A DNA stretch of 64,000 bases, from assembly GCA_019787685.1 (NCBI GenBank), contig JAHNUO010000033.1, positions 62,001 through 126,000 of the forward strand, read 5' to 3'. Below the pieces are notes generated by a model, which was not told where the DNA came from, made no database searches, and saw only the letters and a list, made by a program, of their open reading frames with translations. The position numbers and the translations under genes are program-made. Origin of the DNA: Chiua virens. Its lineage: Eukaryota; Basidiomycota; Agaricomycetes; Boletales; Boletaceae. Positions within the stretch are counted from its first letter, which is position 1. Each line of letters begins with the position of its first letter. Shown here piece after piece: positions 33,403-44,733 of the stretch.

Positions 33403-36400
33403 CTAATCCTGCATCCAACTTTCTAACACCTCGTCCTCATTGCCTGAGCTGGAGATCTCCAAAGTATCATGACCATCTACAAAACCAAACATGTCGTCTT
33501 CATGCATAGGAACAAAGCATAGCATATCTAACTTATAGACATCTTGCTCTTGATGGCTCTCAATAACTTTAAACCAGCAAACCCAAAGGAACTTGAGGCA
33601 GCGAGGTTGGTAATCTGTTAGCCCAGGACCATTGTAGATAACATTAGTGTGAAAAATACCAAGGACCCTTGTGTAGCAGAACAGATGGTCATTGAGACAG
33701 GATGAGTCAGCAAGGAGCATAATGTTGTGATGCTCTGTATTCGGCTTGATGGAATCCTGTGCTCTGTGAATGTCATAAGCAGTATAGTTGATCCACATCA
33801 AATGATGTCAATAGATCTGATTGCTCTTAAATAAAACCTGAGTGTGCAAGATACTCTCCTGCAAGTCTTCTTGCTCAAAGCATCTACATCCATGGGTGTG
33901 CTAGCAATGACAATTCCATGCTAGGTACATGTAGCTCCCTGATTCAAGGAAGGAGGTGTTTTCTCAGTTTCAGTATGAAATCCTATAGCCAGGGTTTAAA
34001 TTTGATACCAGAGTATAGAAGGGAGTGAACAAACCTTCACTGCTGGGTCCTCTGAGTAGCATTGGGTAAATGCTCCAAGGTCTTCAGGGTAGTTGTGCAA
34101 CTTCCTGATGATGTGGTGCTCCTTGGGTGCCTTCCACAGTGTTTCGTATGGGACATTGGACTTGGACAAGAATATGTGGGCATGGATTTGGCGGATGTGT
34201 GCTTGGCACCATTCAATTTGAGCTAGCTGTTGTGTGTACACCTTTTGGCTTGTCCATGTAATCTCAACTTCCTAACACAATGCTTGAGCTCTTCCTATGC
34301 TCAGTTAGATTAGAGACATAAGCACCAATGCAAGAAGTGACTTGGTACTAGCTGGGTTGAGTATGAGTCTGGTGCCATATCATCAGATTGTCGCTGTGTA
34401 ATCACCAAGTGCATGCAACTTGTATGTCTGAAGATTGAAAGTTTTCATGTAGTGTGTATATGTGGATGGCATATTTTCTTTAGGTTGGCTGGCTAAAGTC
34501 TTGGCTCGAATCTTACATTGGTAACGTCCCTCAGCCTCTCACTTGAGTTCCTTAGCGGAAAAAAAGGAGCAAGTATTTGATTGAAAGAAGTGAAGCTGAG
34601 GCCCAAGAGCAGTCATCACATTGTCCATGATTTGAAGGGTTTCATTGGTATGTATCCAGAGTCTCACCAGACTGTGCCAAGTGGCAAGCTGGAAAAGAAG
34701 TGTGAGCATGTCAGAGTTATGTGGCTCAGGTAAAAGCCCGTTGAAAACAGGAATGGCACACTGAGATTTTTGGGTACAGATAAGTGAGAGAGGAATGATG
34801 CCAAACCTGCAGGAGATCTTCAAAGTCTCTTGCTACCATCTTCTTCATCTCCAAAGAGTTCTGAGAAAAATGCTGAATGGTGTCATGGCCAAAGCTGGAC
34901 ACTTGACGATAGCTACAGCTCACAGTAAGAAAGAGATAGATTGGTTAAGTGAGTGAGCTTATTGCCAGTCAAGCTCACCAAGCATCTTCAGGCTGTCAAG
35001 AATTTGAAGATGAGTGAAAATCACCTTCCAGACTCCAAGCTCAAACTCATGGAGTAGATTGACAACCAAGATGCAGAAAAGGTCAAACTCGTCATGTGAA
35101 GCTTCTGACAGAAGGCATTCTGCAAAATTGTGGAGTATCATGATTGTGTCTGAACTGGACAAGGAATTACATACCAATGTGGGGCCCAGTGATTCCTCTT
35201 TGAGGAGAGCTTCAACCTGGGTGTTGTCAACTGCATAATTTTGCTCATAGATCAGCTTTTAGGCAGCTTGAACTTTCTCCTGTCTTTCTTGGGTATTTGT
35301 CCAGATGAGGGCTGTTTGCTGGCAAATATCACTGCTCAGGCCCAAATTTTTTGCCTGCAAGAGTGGGATCAAGTAATGAGGACAAGGATATTGTCCAAGA
35401 TTCTAGTTGGATGCTATCAAGATCCTTTTCAAAAAAAAAATGAGTGAGGTACATTCAGATTAAGCCTTTACAAGTACTTCTCTGGGTAGTCGGTGGAGTA
35501 TGTAAAAATCCAGGGATAGAAACATCAAGTGACCCCATCACAGCACTTGATGACAATCCCATGCTGATATGCATGCAAGAACTCATCATCAAGTAGTACT
35601 TTCCACTGTTCATGAAAGGCTTCTCTATTACAATGGGTAAAAAATGAGTCACTTGACATCTTTCCCCCAAAATACTTGATAACAAAGTCCTTAAAGTTGT
35701 CCAGTAGCTTCATAAAGACTATTAGGGTGTAATTACAGAAGGAGGTGAATATGCACTGTTTGAAAATATGCAGTGTGGCAACAGAGGTTACAGGAGGGTT
35801 GAGACTGTCAGTACTTTGAGTCATTACCGAAGTAAAGATACAACGGCCAGAGTTTTGCATGCCCAAACAATGTGAGGTGAGTGGAATCAGACCACAGCAT
35901 TATGCCCGCAACAACCTGGGAAAGGTCACATCTGGGTTCAGGAGGCAACCCTTGCAGCTGATGGTGCACTTCAATAAATGCCTCGGATGTGTAAAGCTCT
36001 GTATACTTTTGTGTCATGATCTTTGTGTGGTGGATGCCAATGAAGTTTGTAGGGTTCATAATGGAACTGAGACAAGTATGATGCATCTGAAAGCCTTTCG
36101 CAGATGATTGATGTCAGCGAGTGGTGGTAAAAGTCATGAATATGGAAGATTTTGGGCCTGGGTTTCCTAGAACAACTATGGAGAGGGACGGATACTGGTA
36201 TTGTTGTGCATCTCCATCCATCATCTTCATCCAACCAATCAGCTAAATTGGATTGGTCATCAAAGTGATTTTGGCCCAACGTCTTGTCTACAGCCTGTCA
36301 ATTTGTCTTCATGATCTCCTCTGGACAGAAATATTTACTGTCAACAATATTGAGAAGTTCTCAGAAACTCTTCTTGGACTTCTGGGCCCCTTCATTCCAA

Positions 36401-37847
36401 TACCATTCTCCTAAACGTATTGAGTTCCTGTTTGGATACGGATAGAAGAGATTTTCTGACATGCTGGGATGCTGTTTTTCTTGCGCATTTTCATCTACAC
36501 ACTCGTTGGCGACTGAAAATGGATTGTCAGGATCATGGGATGGGATTGACTCAGTATGGTAGACTCAGTATAAACTAAATTTGTTCTTCTGTGTTTTGAA
36601 CATGCAGCGAATCAATAATGGAATTGAGTTAACCATCTTCTCTATTACAGAGATCAAGGGACTGGAACTGGATGAAGGTGCATGCACATAAACGGAAGCT
36701 GCAACAGGTGCAGGCATAGACATTTGTTGAATGGTACTGGTAGTACTTGGGGGCAAGGGCATCAAAGGCTCTGGTAATGTGTTTTTGAAATGGAGGGATA
36801 AGTGTTGGTTGAGCCGACGAGGGTGACATTGTGCAAAAGACATTTCATTGTCAACTTCAGTGCCCCCAGTTAGAGACTGCAGCAGGTCTTGTGCAATATA
36901 CATACCAGAACTGATCAGTACTTAGTCGCTATGAGACCTCGAATGAAAAAGAACCTGAAGTAAGCTGGGATCAGCATCTGCTCTGTTCATGCTCAAGTTA
37001 GGTGAAAGCCCAGTATCTGGATCCTCCACCACCTGAGAATTAGCTCTGGAAGTTTCTTGGATGTGAGCCTTTTTTTGCTGGTAAATTTGTTTGGCCTTCA
37101 TTAGCACACTTGACAGGTGCTTTTTCCCTTCTGATAATTTTTTTCATGCCTCTTAAAGGTGCCTGGGTTACTGAAGGAGCAACCACAAACACAGACCTGT
37201 TACAATAGTTCCAGGTAGAACCTAGCGTAGCCGCAAAAGCGCCAAGTACCAAGTGGCTGCAATAATTCAAACAACCACCACTTGATACGTGGTGCGCTGA
37301 AGAGTCAAACGAGGGTTTCTGGTCAGTGGATTGCCACCAGAGAGACAAGTGAAAACTCAGGCATTGCTGAGAGTTGTCCGGTTGGGAATCTATACCTGAG
37401 GGACGGTCAAGGGTCGAGGGTTGACTACGATGAGTCCGAGTGTTCAAGTGCAGACTTAGAGTAGTCTGGTCGAGTGGTCACAGGCACAGGGGTGAGTGGA
37501 GCAGAGATACTCAGCTAGATTGTGGGTACTACAGAAGTACAGTGGTACAGAGGGAGTATTGCTGCGAGTTATATACATTTGATATAAAGGGTGTTCCAAC
37601 AAAGGGAAGAATCAAGTAAAGGGAACAAAGGTGAAGTGGAGACACTTCGTAAGAAGAGGGAGTCGTATGATGATGACCAATCAAGAAACAAAGATAGCTA
37701 CCATGCTATGGAGTGATATGATCTCCGCAAGTACGGGGAGTGGGTCATAGAGCGGAAGAGCTAGGTAAGAGTCCATTGGGGAAATGGAGTTGACAAGGCA
37801 AAAGAGGAAAGTTGTAACAAGACCTGGAGCAAGGGCCCATTTGACAT
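33403..37847 (-). pseudogene. Plavaka-type transposase relic (KDZ/CACTA-like)
   Basis: The start codon is at 37847 (MSNGPLLQV), followed after the solo LTR by VCVCGCSFSNPGTFKRHEKN (37.2-37.14 kb), a C2H2-like finger, a basic helix and a Ser/Pro-rich region. Core blocks in order: AGIMLWSDSTHLTLFGHAKL and WPLYLYFGNDSKY (35.9-35.8 kb), LLDDEFLHAYQHGIVIKC (35.6 kb), NLLHEFELGVWKVIFTHL (35.07-35.02 kb), SFGHDTIQHFSQNSLEMKKM (34.9 kb), LFQLATWHSLVRLWIHTNET (34.7 kb), PKEHHIIRKLHNYPEDLGAF (34.1 kb), and a C-terminal domain (33.8-33.4 kb) with INYTAYDIHRAQDSIKP and CLKFLWVCWFKV. These are the hallmark blocks of basidiomycete Plavaka transposases. Many stops and frameshifts, plus the LTR insertion, make it dead. 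TIRs were not found. Confidence 0.75.
37198..37819 (-). repeat. Gypsy-type solo LTR, 622 bp, TSD agacc
   Basis: Begins tgttacaatagttccaggta and ends gttgtaaca, with agacc on both sides (37193-37197, 37820-37824). The left ~350 bp match the LTR of the complete Gypsy at 46.85-54.99 kb, while the right part (U3) is different, so it is a sister family. It sits inside the first codons of the Plavaka transposase. Confidence 0.9.
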
Positions 37848-37849
37848 CC

Positions 37850-40048
37850 TATGAAAGTGTGTAAGTTGAGTAACCAATGCCAGTACAAATGCAGATGTGA
37901 TACTTACCCTCTGAGTCACCAAGCTTCAAGCATGTCGGAACAGCAGGATGACCGTTGCAGTGATGGTGTGGTCAGAGGAGGGGCTTGACATGACCTGGAA
38001 GAGACTGGCATAAGGTGAGGTTCTGTGTCCAAGAAGTACCTTAACTTGGCAAAGGCTCAAGCTGTGGGACATGAATCATAATACACCTCCTAAGACTATA
38101 GATTGTGTGGTTGATTGTTGGATCTTGAGTCTCAGCAGCACACATCAGTGGGATTAATGAATACAAAAAGACAAAAAGACAACATAATGTTACAAGCTAC
38201 TACCACTAGTAGCGCATTCTGGGTGGCAACGAAATGGGGGACTTCGAATACTCTTGGTTGCAAAGAAAAAGAAGGATCTAAAAGAACAGGTGTCCTGATG
38301 TGGAGGACCAGACAGTATAGTTTAAATCAAAAAAGGGGGTTGTCCATCAAAAAGTATAACAATTTTGGGACACAGTGAGTTCATGATTGCTTTGTCCTTT
38401 CAAATAAATGTTTTAATATGGCACACGAAAGATGGAAAACATTCTTACCAACAGTCTACACATCCAACAGATCAAAGTGAACTTTGGAAACCACATCAAA
38501 ATATCTCCCAGTGGCTGTGGTAGGGCTGTCTGTGATGTAGTTGACATCATAAATCTCTTTGATATGGGATGCACCATATGTTTCAACAAGCACCACTTTA
38601 CATTCTTCACAGGCTACTACTGCTACAGCTAGTGAGAGCACCACTCTCTTCTTCATAGTGAGAGTGTCAACATATTCCACAAGCACATCACTTGCAGACT
38701 TCTGCTGTGCCAAATTTGCAGGTCCCACCTGCATTCTCTGTCAGTATTGGACATTTTACCAGGAAGTATGCAGACTATCTGATGAGATCACTTCATTGAG
38801 TGAGATATGTATGCTGCAACCCAACAGGCATAGGCATCTTGCCCATCTTTGTCATCCTTAGAGGGTTCATGTGAAGACTTGGCGATGCAGGGGGTGGCTT
38901 CCATGATTTTCAAAGTGGAACTGCCAGGGATGGGTCAGTATGCCATAGCCATCTTCTTGCCTATGGAAGTGTAGGGGAGAGAAGAGTTATGTGGCTTGGA
39001 CTGTTGGCAGTTCTCCATGTGAGATGAAGTTGAGGGCTGTACCTTGAACCTGCATCATCATGACCTTTGAAGTGTAGAGAGGAAAGGGTACAACTTGATA
39101 TGTACAGGTGAATATCCTATGTAAGGCCCTCGGGTAGTTCTTGACTAGCTTGACTCACTGATGCAATGTAGCCGTGGAACCTGTTACATGGTCTTACACT
39201 GTTACATAGCACACAAGATGCAGAACTCAGCAACTATTCAAGAAACGCAAGATCTTTTTGATTGGCCAACATTGAAACATTTGTGTTATGCCAGTCAATC
39301 ACCCCAAAATACTTACATGGGTCATCATTTAACAAATTCTGTGCCTGGGAATTGTAAATTTGTTGAACTTCCAACTCGGAACACCAGGCAGTCTGAAAAT
39401 TATTACAATGCTTGGGCAGAGTACAGATCCAGTGCTTATCATACTTACTGCATGCACATGCACTTGGAAATGATCCAAAGAGCACTGAGGCACTGAGGCT
39501 TGAGCTATCCACATGTTCAGTAAGTTGCAACAACAGTACCAGGTCAATCGCAGGCCTACTTGAGGAGGAGAGGCAGTGAATAAATCTATTAAAGAATGCC
39601 TCCAGCTTGAAGGGGAGAGAGAAGTCAAGCAGAGCTGAAAAGATGAGCACCTGAGCAGCAGCAAAAATATGTTGAAGCACAGAATAACGCTAGAAGGCCT
39701 AAGACACGAGGCAATCAAAGACATCATCAAAACAAACATGTCAAGGTTGAGGACCAAACACATCAATGTGCATTAGAGAAATAAATGCATTGCATATGAT
39801 GGCAATCAGTGAGGAATCGACAGCAGTGAGTGTCACTCAATGACTCAAAACAAGTCAATACAAGAAACTAAAGCAACTGGTTCAAGTTAGCCAAAAAGTG
39901 TGAGATCTTAGGATTTGAAATTTTACCCCATTTGGGTCATTTGGGTCAGAGTGCTCCAAGTCATATGTTTGAGACATTCACTCCCCCAAGTTTCAAGTCC
40001 CATGGCCATCTGCATCAGTTCAATAGATACATACTAGTATTTTGTGTA
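37850..40048. other. Unassigned block
   Basis: Two minus-strand frames look protein-like: 38734-38456 (TMKKRVVLSLAVAVVACEEC) and 39680-39234 (KYFGVIDWHNTNVSMLANQK). I cannot place either in a family, and both end abruptly. The rest is featureless. Confidence 0.35.
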
Positions 40049-40084
40049 ACACCTGTCTGTCTGTCTGTCTATGTCTGTCTGTCT
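40049..40084 (+). repeat. (ctgt)n microsatellite
   Basis: ctgtctgtctgtctgtctatgtctgtctgtct-type run directly left of the LINE insertion. Related imperfect (ctgt)n and (ccat)n repeats resume right of the LINE. Confidence 0.85.
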
Positions 40085-40101
40085 ACCCAGATCTACACTT
40101 A

Positions 40102-40831
40102 CTTTTTTTTGGACGAGTGATTCTATTATGTAGTGACTGAACTAGCCTAGTCCTACATAATATGCTAAGGCAGGTATGCAATTACCTGGTCTGAGGGAAA
40201 ATGCTCTTATGCATGCCACTCTGTATGCTATTCTGTGACCCCAGTAGTGTCAGGGGGCCGGCACAGTTTGATACCCACTAAAACCTCAAGGTTTGTTACC
40301 TAGTTTGGTTGGTCCGTGTTCACTATGTTGTTCCAGGTGTATTTTACTTTGTTGGTGAATGTGCTGTTTCATTTGGATTTCACCAGCTATCTTTCAATGT
40401 TGAGTCAGTTCTGCATCTTGTGTATCCATTACGATCTAATGGTGTGTGGGGGGGAGTTGGGCCCCTCCTATGGTTTGTGCACATCTCATTGACCAAATCA
40501 AGTGTGCTGATTCCAAAATGAGGATTTGTTTGAGGCAGGTTCGACCTCTTTTGGCTTGGGACTGTTCAGTTGGCTTGTCTGAGTGTAGGTTTTGTTTGTG
40601 CAGTGTGGAGATACTCCCACATCCTAGGACATGGCCCATGGAGGTGGGGAATTGTGTTAGGTCTGTCATGGGCCACAGGTGTTTCATTAAATTCCAAATT
40701 TGTTGGTGGATTTGGGCATCACACTTGAAGAGGATATGTTTAAGTGATTCTATTTGGTGGTTGCAGTGGACACAGTATATGTGGTGTTCATAGTTGGGGA
40801 TCTGTTCCCAGAACTCACCAATGCACAGGGA
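40102..40831 (-). mobile_element. 5'-truncated LINE insertion, 730 bp, 17-bp TSD
   Basis: On the minus strand the insert ends in an A8 tract (40103-40110 on plus are t). It is flanked by acccagatctacactta (40085-40101) and acccagatctacattta (40832-40848), which match at 16 of 17. Variable long duplications, a poly-A tail and 5' truncation define target-primed reverse transcription. The insert carries the C-terminal end of ORF2 (see the pseudogene) and about 330 bp of 3' UTR. Confidence 0.85.
40436..40831 (-). pseudogene. LINE ORF2 C-terminus with CCHC zinc-binding motif
   Basis: Frame open from the truncation point to a stop at 40436. It contains FWEQIPNYEHHIYCVHCNHQ and ESLKHILFKC, giving CX2CX8HX4C, the zinc-binding motif following the RNase H/reverse transcriptase of basidiomycete LINEs. 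LESAHLIWSMRCAQ near the end is also typical of the family. Start of the protein is lost by truncation. It may belong to the same family as the LINE at 6-10 kb but the two pieces do not overlap. Confidence 0.75.
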
Positions 40832-40848
40832 ACCCAGATCTACATTTA

Positions 40849-40997
40849 TGTCCATCCATTCATGTCCATCCATTCATCTAAATCTGTGTCTGTCTGTTTA
40901 TCTACATTCATCTGTCCTGCAGCCTCTGCATCTGTCTGTCTATTTGTCTCCCTGTTCGTCCATCCATCCATCTATGTCTGTCTGAGTCTGTCCTACA
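40849..40997 (+). repeat. Imperfect (ccat)n/(ctgt)n simple-sequence tract
   Basis: gtccatccattcatgtccat, tctgtctgtttatctacatt and gtccatccatccatctatgt blocks. Continues the tract left of the LINE, showing that the LINE landed inside simple repeats. Confidence 0.75.
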
Positions 40998-41273
40998 GCC
41001 TTTTCCTCGGGAATCAGCACTGGCAGCAGGTTGATCACGCACATGGTGTATGGTGGCGAGTGTGCTCAGGCAGTTGCACATGAGTTCACTCAATGGATAG
41101 TTGGATGGTGGTCAAGGTGGTCAATTTGAAGGTACTGTAGACTTTGGACAATTGATTGAGCAGATGTTTGGTTTGGTCATGATAGTCAGATTATCTAATA
41201 CTGTGCACTAGTACTGCTTCTGACAAATGACCCAAACGACCGGGATGACTTGAAGGGGCAAAATCCTGGGTAG

Positions 41274-41735
41274 GTGACTGGGATGTGTCATGGCCATTTC
41301 ATGTCAATGTAAAGGTGGGAATGGCACCTAAATAGACTTAATGAAGTGAGTATGAAGTGGCGAATTGACTGGTTGCAAGACAAATGTACCAGAGTAAATT
41401 TGAGGTTAAAGGGGAGGTCAAGGCCAATGGGGTGACTGGGATGTGTTGTGGCCATTTTGGGTCGATGCAAATGTGGGAATAGGACCTAAATAGACTCAAT
41501 GAAGTGTGTACAAAGCAATGAACCCATTGGCAATGAAACAGACATACCAAATTGAATTTAAGGTGGAAAGGGAAGGTCAAGGCAAGTAAGGTAACCAGGC
41601 TGCATTGGGGCCATTTTGGGTTGATGTAAAAGCAGGAACAGCACCTAAATATACTCAATGGAGTGAATATGAAGCAACAAATCTATCAGGGATGAAACAG
41701 ACATACCAGAGAGAATTTAAGTAATACCACTGATC
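41274..41735 (+). repeat. Tandem repeat, ~158 bp x 3
   Basis: Units start at 41274 (gtgactgggatgtgtcatgg), 41432 (gtgactgggatgtgttgtgg) and 41591 (gtaaccaggctgcattgggg); the last is partial. Copies share ggccatttt, cacctaaatagactcaatg and gacataccaga-type blocks and are clearly diverged. No coding role is seen. Confidence 0.85.
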
Positions 41736-41854
41736 TGAGAGGCTTGAGCAGCATATACCAAATATGGACATCAATCAGAGGGTGACATCTGAGTTTGAAT
41801 GAAAAAGGAAAAAGCATGTGGCTAACGGCGAACTTAGGGAGATAAGCGAAATAA

Positions 41855-41932
41855 GTGAACATAGCTGAAATACATGAAAAGAGCGAGATAACTGAAAAGA
41901 GTGAAATAACCGAAAAGAGCAAAATACGTGTC
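41855..41932 (+). repeat. Short tandem repeat, ~18 bp (tgaaataactgaaaagag)
   Basis: About four imperfect units: ctgaaatacatgaaaagag, cgagataactgaaaagag, tgaaataaccgaaaagag, then a partial one. Confidence 0.7.
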
Positions 41933-41949
41933 AGGTAACACTCTCTCAC

Positions 41950-43154
41950 ACACCGTTCTCCAATAACTTTTTAGATTTGGCAGGTTCAAGTGGAGTCCCA
42001 ATGTGATTTGAGTGATCAGTGACTATTTTGATGTTCACTCACAGTAGTCGGAAAGTTCAATTCTGCAACTCCAAGCCAAGGCCCATTGATTTGGGGAGCA
42101 TATAGCACTCATGATGCAGACTCTTCATTGATTATCACTCAACAGTGAGTGGATTTTATGACTGGCTAACACTCATTTAGACCCATTATCCGATCTATGG
42201 TAACTATTGATTGGTTATTGATAAGTACATGAGCCACACATTCACCTTAATGCAGACAAATTGTTCTTTGTATGTGTTTAGAAGGTGCAGGACAGCCCCA
42301 GGACTTGAAAGCTACATCATAATGCAAACCTCATGCTAATCACACAAATCTAATTTTTGGACACAGCTGCTCTTTCTCTCTCATGAATCCATCCAAGCTT
42401 GACTTGTCTGCTGTGAATCTCAAGGGTAACTTCAACTTGGTCACATTTCTTGGTCTCAAAGATAATAGGTCTTCAAGCTGTGTTATTGTTCTCTCATCAT
42501 ACTCGGACAGTTCCAGGCATGATCCCCATGTCAACCAATGCTCAACAACTGCCTTTGACAGGCATCGGGTCTGGTGAGATAATCCAGCCACTTCTCCAGA
42601 GCAATTTACTCCAACCACTCACTCTGCCATTCAGTGGCAGCCTTCATCAACTGATCATGCAGTGAATTTTGCTCAAGAGCTTACAGATAGAGTATTCAAA
42701 TGGTTCTTAATTCGTATTGACTCTACATCCATATATATGTATTTTCTCTGTGCTGAAAACTGTGCACCTGGCAAAGGGACTGGGTCTCTGATCACTGCCT
42801 CAATCAAGCAAGCTATCCAGATGGTTCACCAACTGCAATCCAACCCCCAAGTGTGGAACCCGGAGAGAGGTATGTGTACTGTTATCTGTGTTGCTGATTG
42901 GAATGCATAGTAACTGACCTAGTATCAATCACAGTCAGAGGAAAACTCTGTACCACTGACCTGAAGGATCATGATTTTCGTGCCACGCTCAGGGCAGTGT
43001 TGTGATATACTTGCATCAGCTTAAGTGGCTAATCACAAACAGATTGTCCTCAGCAGAGACATTCTTTTCCAAACAGCATATAATGCCACTTGCAAGTTGC
43101 TAGCACCATCTGGTCAGCAGCTCGCACAATTCATATATCCTCGCAGTGTTCTTT
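41950..43154. other. Unassigned block
   Basis: A minus-strand frame 42618-42340 (LSEYDERTITQLEDLLSLRP) looks protein-like but matches no family that I recognise. Otherwise nothing. Confidence 0.35.
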
Positions 43155-43156
43155 TA

Positions 43157-43373
43157 CAGTGACTCCAAAAACCGTTCCAATAACTAACCCCAAACCGGGG
43201 TGTGAAGCGCCCCGCAATCACCCATGGGAATCATACCTCACTTTGGTGAGACCAAACAAAGTACAAATGCTTGGCTACAAATTGGTCCCTTGGTCATGTG
43301 ATTTGACTCATGGGCTGTGGAGATATGCCTATTTTAAATCAGGATTACCATTGGAACAGTTTTTGGACTTTTA
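43157..43373 (+). repeat. Tc1 left terminal inverted repeat
   Basis: Inverse of 44516-44731. Includes a short internal palindrome-rich stretch (ccggggtgtgaagcgccccg). The open frame seen in both TIRs is a by-product of the repeat. Confidence 0.9.
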
Positions 43374-43508
43374 ATATGAGATATAGGATCTCAATATTGT
43401 AAGAGGTTATTTGCTGTTGTTTGGTGCTACAAACAAAGATATACATGTAACCATGTCATCTGAGTTTTAAAACATTCACACGCCTCTTTACTCTTTACCA
43501 CTATCATC

Positions 43509-44489
43509 ATGCGATCTCTCTCTACTACTCAAAAGAATACCATTCTCGCTCAGCTTGATTCTGGTCATTCCATTTGCTCCATTGCATCTAGCACTGGTGT
43601 GGGCCTTGCTACCATTTCTAGACTTCGTTCCAAGGAGTGTTCTGACCTCCAAAAGTCTGTTGGGGGTCGTCCACCCAAGCTTTCCCCTACCAATATTCAC
43701 CATGCTGTCCAGGTGACCAAAGCACTCTCCAATGTCATTAACCAGCCTCTCCATCCTAACACCATTTGTCACCACCTGAAAAAATCTGGGTTGAAGGCTG
43801 TAGTCAAGTCCAAACGTCCTTTACTTTCTGCTAAACATCGCAAGGCTCGCTTGGACTTTGCTATTGCTCACAAGGATTGGACTATAGAGGACTGGAAGAG
43901 GGTCATATGGTCTGATGAGACCAAAATCAATCGCCTAGGGTCAGATGGGCGCAAGTGGGTATGGAAAAAGCCAGGTGAGGGCCTCAGTGACAGGCTAGTA
44001 CAAGGAACTGTGAAATTTGGAGGAGAATCTGTGATGGTATGGGGGTGTATGACTTGGCAAGGAGTTGGCTATGCTGCTAAAATTGATGGTAGGATAGATG
44101 GGGACCTTTACCTTCAGATTTTGAAGGATGATCTGCTGAATACTCTGCAGTATTATGGTCTTGATCCACCTGACATCATCTTTCAGCAAGACAATGACCC
44201 CAAGCACACCTGTAGAAAGGTAAAGGAGTGGTTGGAAGAGCAGGATTTTGAGACCATGGTGTGGCCTGCACAGTCCCCTGACCTCAATCCCATTGAACAT
44301 CTCTGGAGTTACCTCAAGAGAAGGCTGGCAGAGTATGAACACCCCCCTAATGGAATTTTGGAGTTATGGGAGAGGATTCAGGAGGTATAGGAGGGAATAC
44401 CAGTTGAGGAGTGTCAGAAGTTGATTGAAAGCATGCCAAGGAGGGTACAGGCTGTGGTTAAGGCCAAAGGAGGATACACCAAGTACTGA
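43509..44489 (+). pseudogene. Tc1 transposase (DD34E), one premature stop
   Basis: Cuts and pastes the element through its TIRs. The N-terminal paired helix-turn-helix region (SICSIASSTGVGLATISRLR, then GRPPKLSP as the AT-hook-like linker, then a second HTH) is intact. The catalytic triad is D136 (WSDETK), D228 (FQQDNDPKH) and E263 (SPDLNPIEHLW); 34 residues separate the last two, so DD34E. The only lesion is a TAG at 44388-44390, after residue 293, where the family has Trp; the frame then continues for 32 codons (ESMPRRVQAVVKAKGGYTKY) to TGA at 44487. No intron. The stop removes about a tenth of the protein, so residual activity cannot be excluded. Confidence 0.9.
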
Positions 44490-44515
44490 TATATACCAAA
44501 TACCCTCTCAGTATC

Positions 44516-44731
44516 AAAAGTCCAAAAACTGTTCCAATGGTAATCCTGATTTAAAATAGGCATATCTCCACAGCCCATGAGTCAAATCACATGACCAAGG
44601 GACCAATTTGTAGCCAAGCATTTGTACTTTGTTTGGTCTCACCAAAGTGAGGTATGATTCCCACGGGTGATTGCGGGGCGCTTCACGCCCCAGTTTGGGG
44701 TTAGTTATTGGAACGGTTTTTGGAGTCACTG
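44516..44731 (-). repeat. Tc1 right terminal inverted repeat
   Basis: Mirror of the left TIR; ends at 44731 before the TA target duplication. Confidence 0.9.
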
Positions 44732-44733
44732 TA

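Larger units (their letters stand above)
43157..44731 (+). mobile_element. Tc1-type transposon, 1,575 bp, long TIRs
   Basis: The TIRs of about 217 bp (43157-43373 and 44516-44731) start cagtgactccaaaaaccgtt and differ at only about three positions, all CG versus TG/CA. TA lies outside both ends (43155-43156, 44732-44733). One transposase gene fills the centre. Little-decayed TIRs and one stop in the gene indicate a young copy. Confidence 0.95.

Noticed and set aside
43090..43374. Protein-like frame repeated at 44514-44756
   Set aside because: It occurs twice only because it lies in the Tc1 TIRs.
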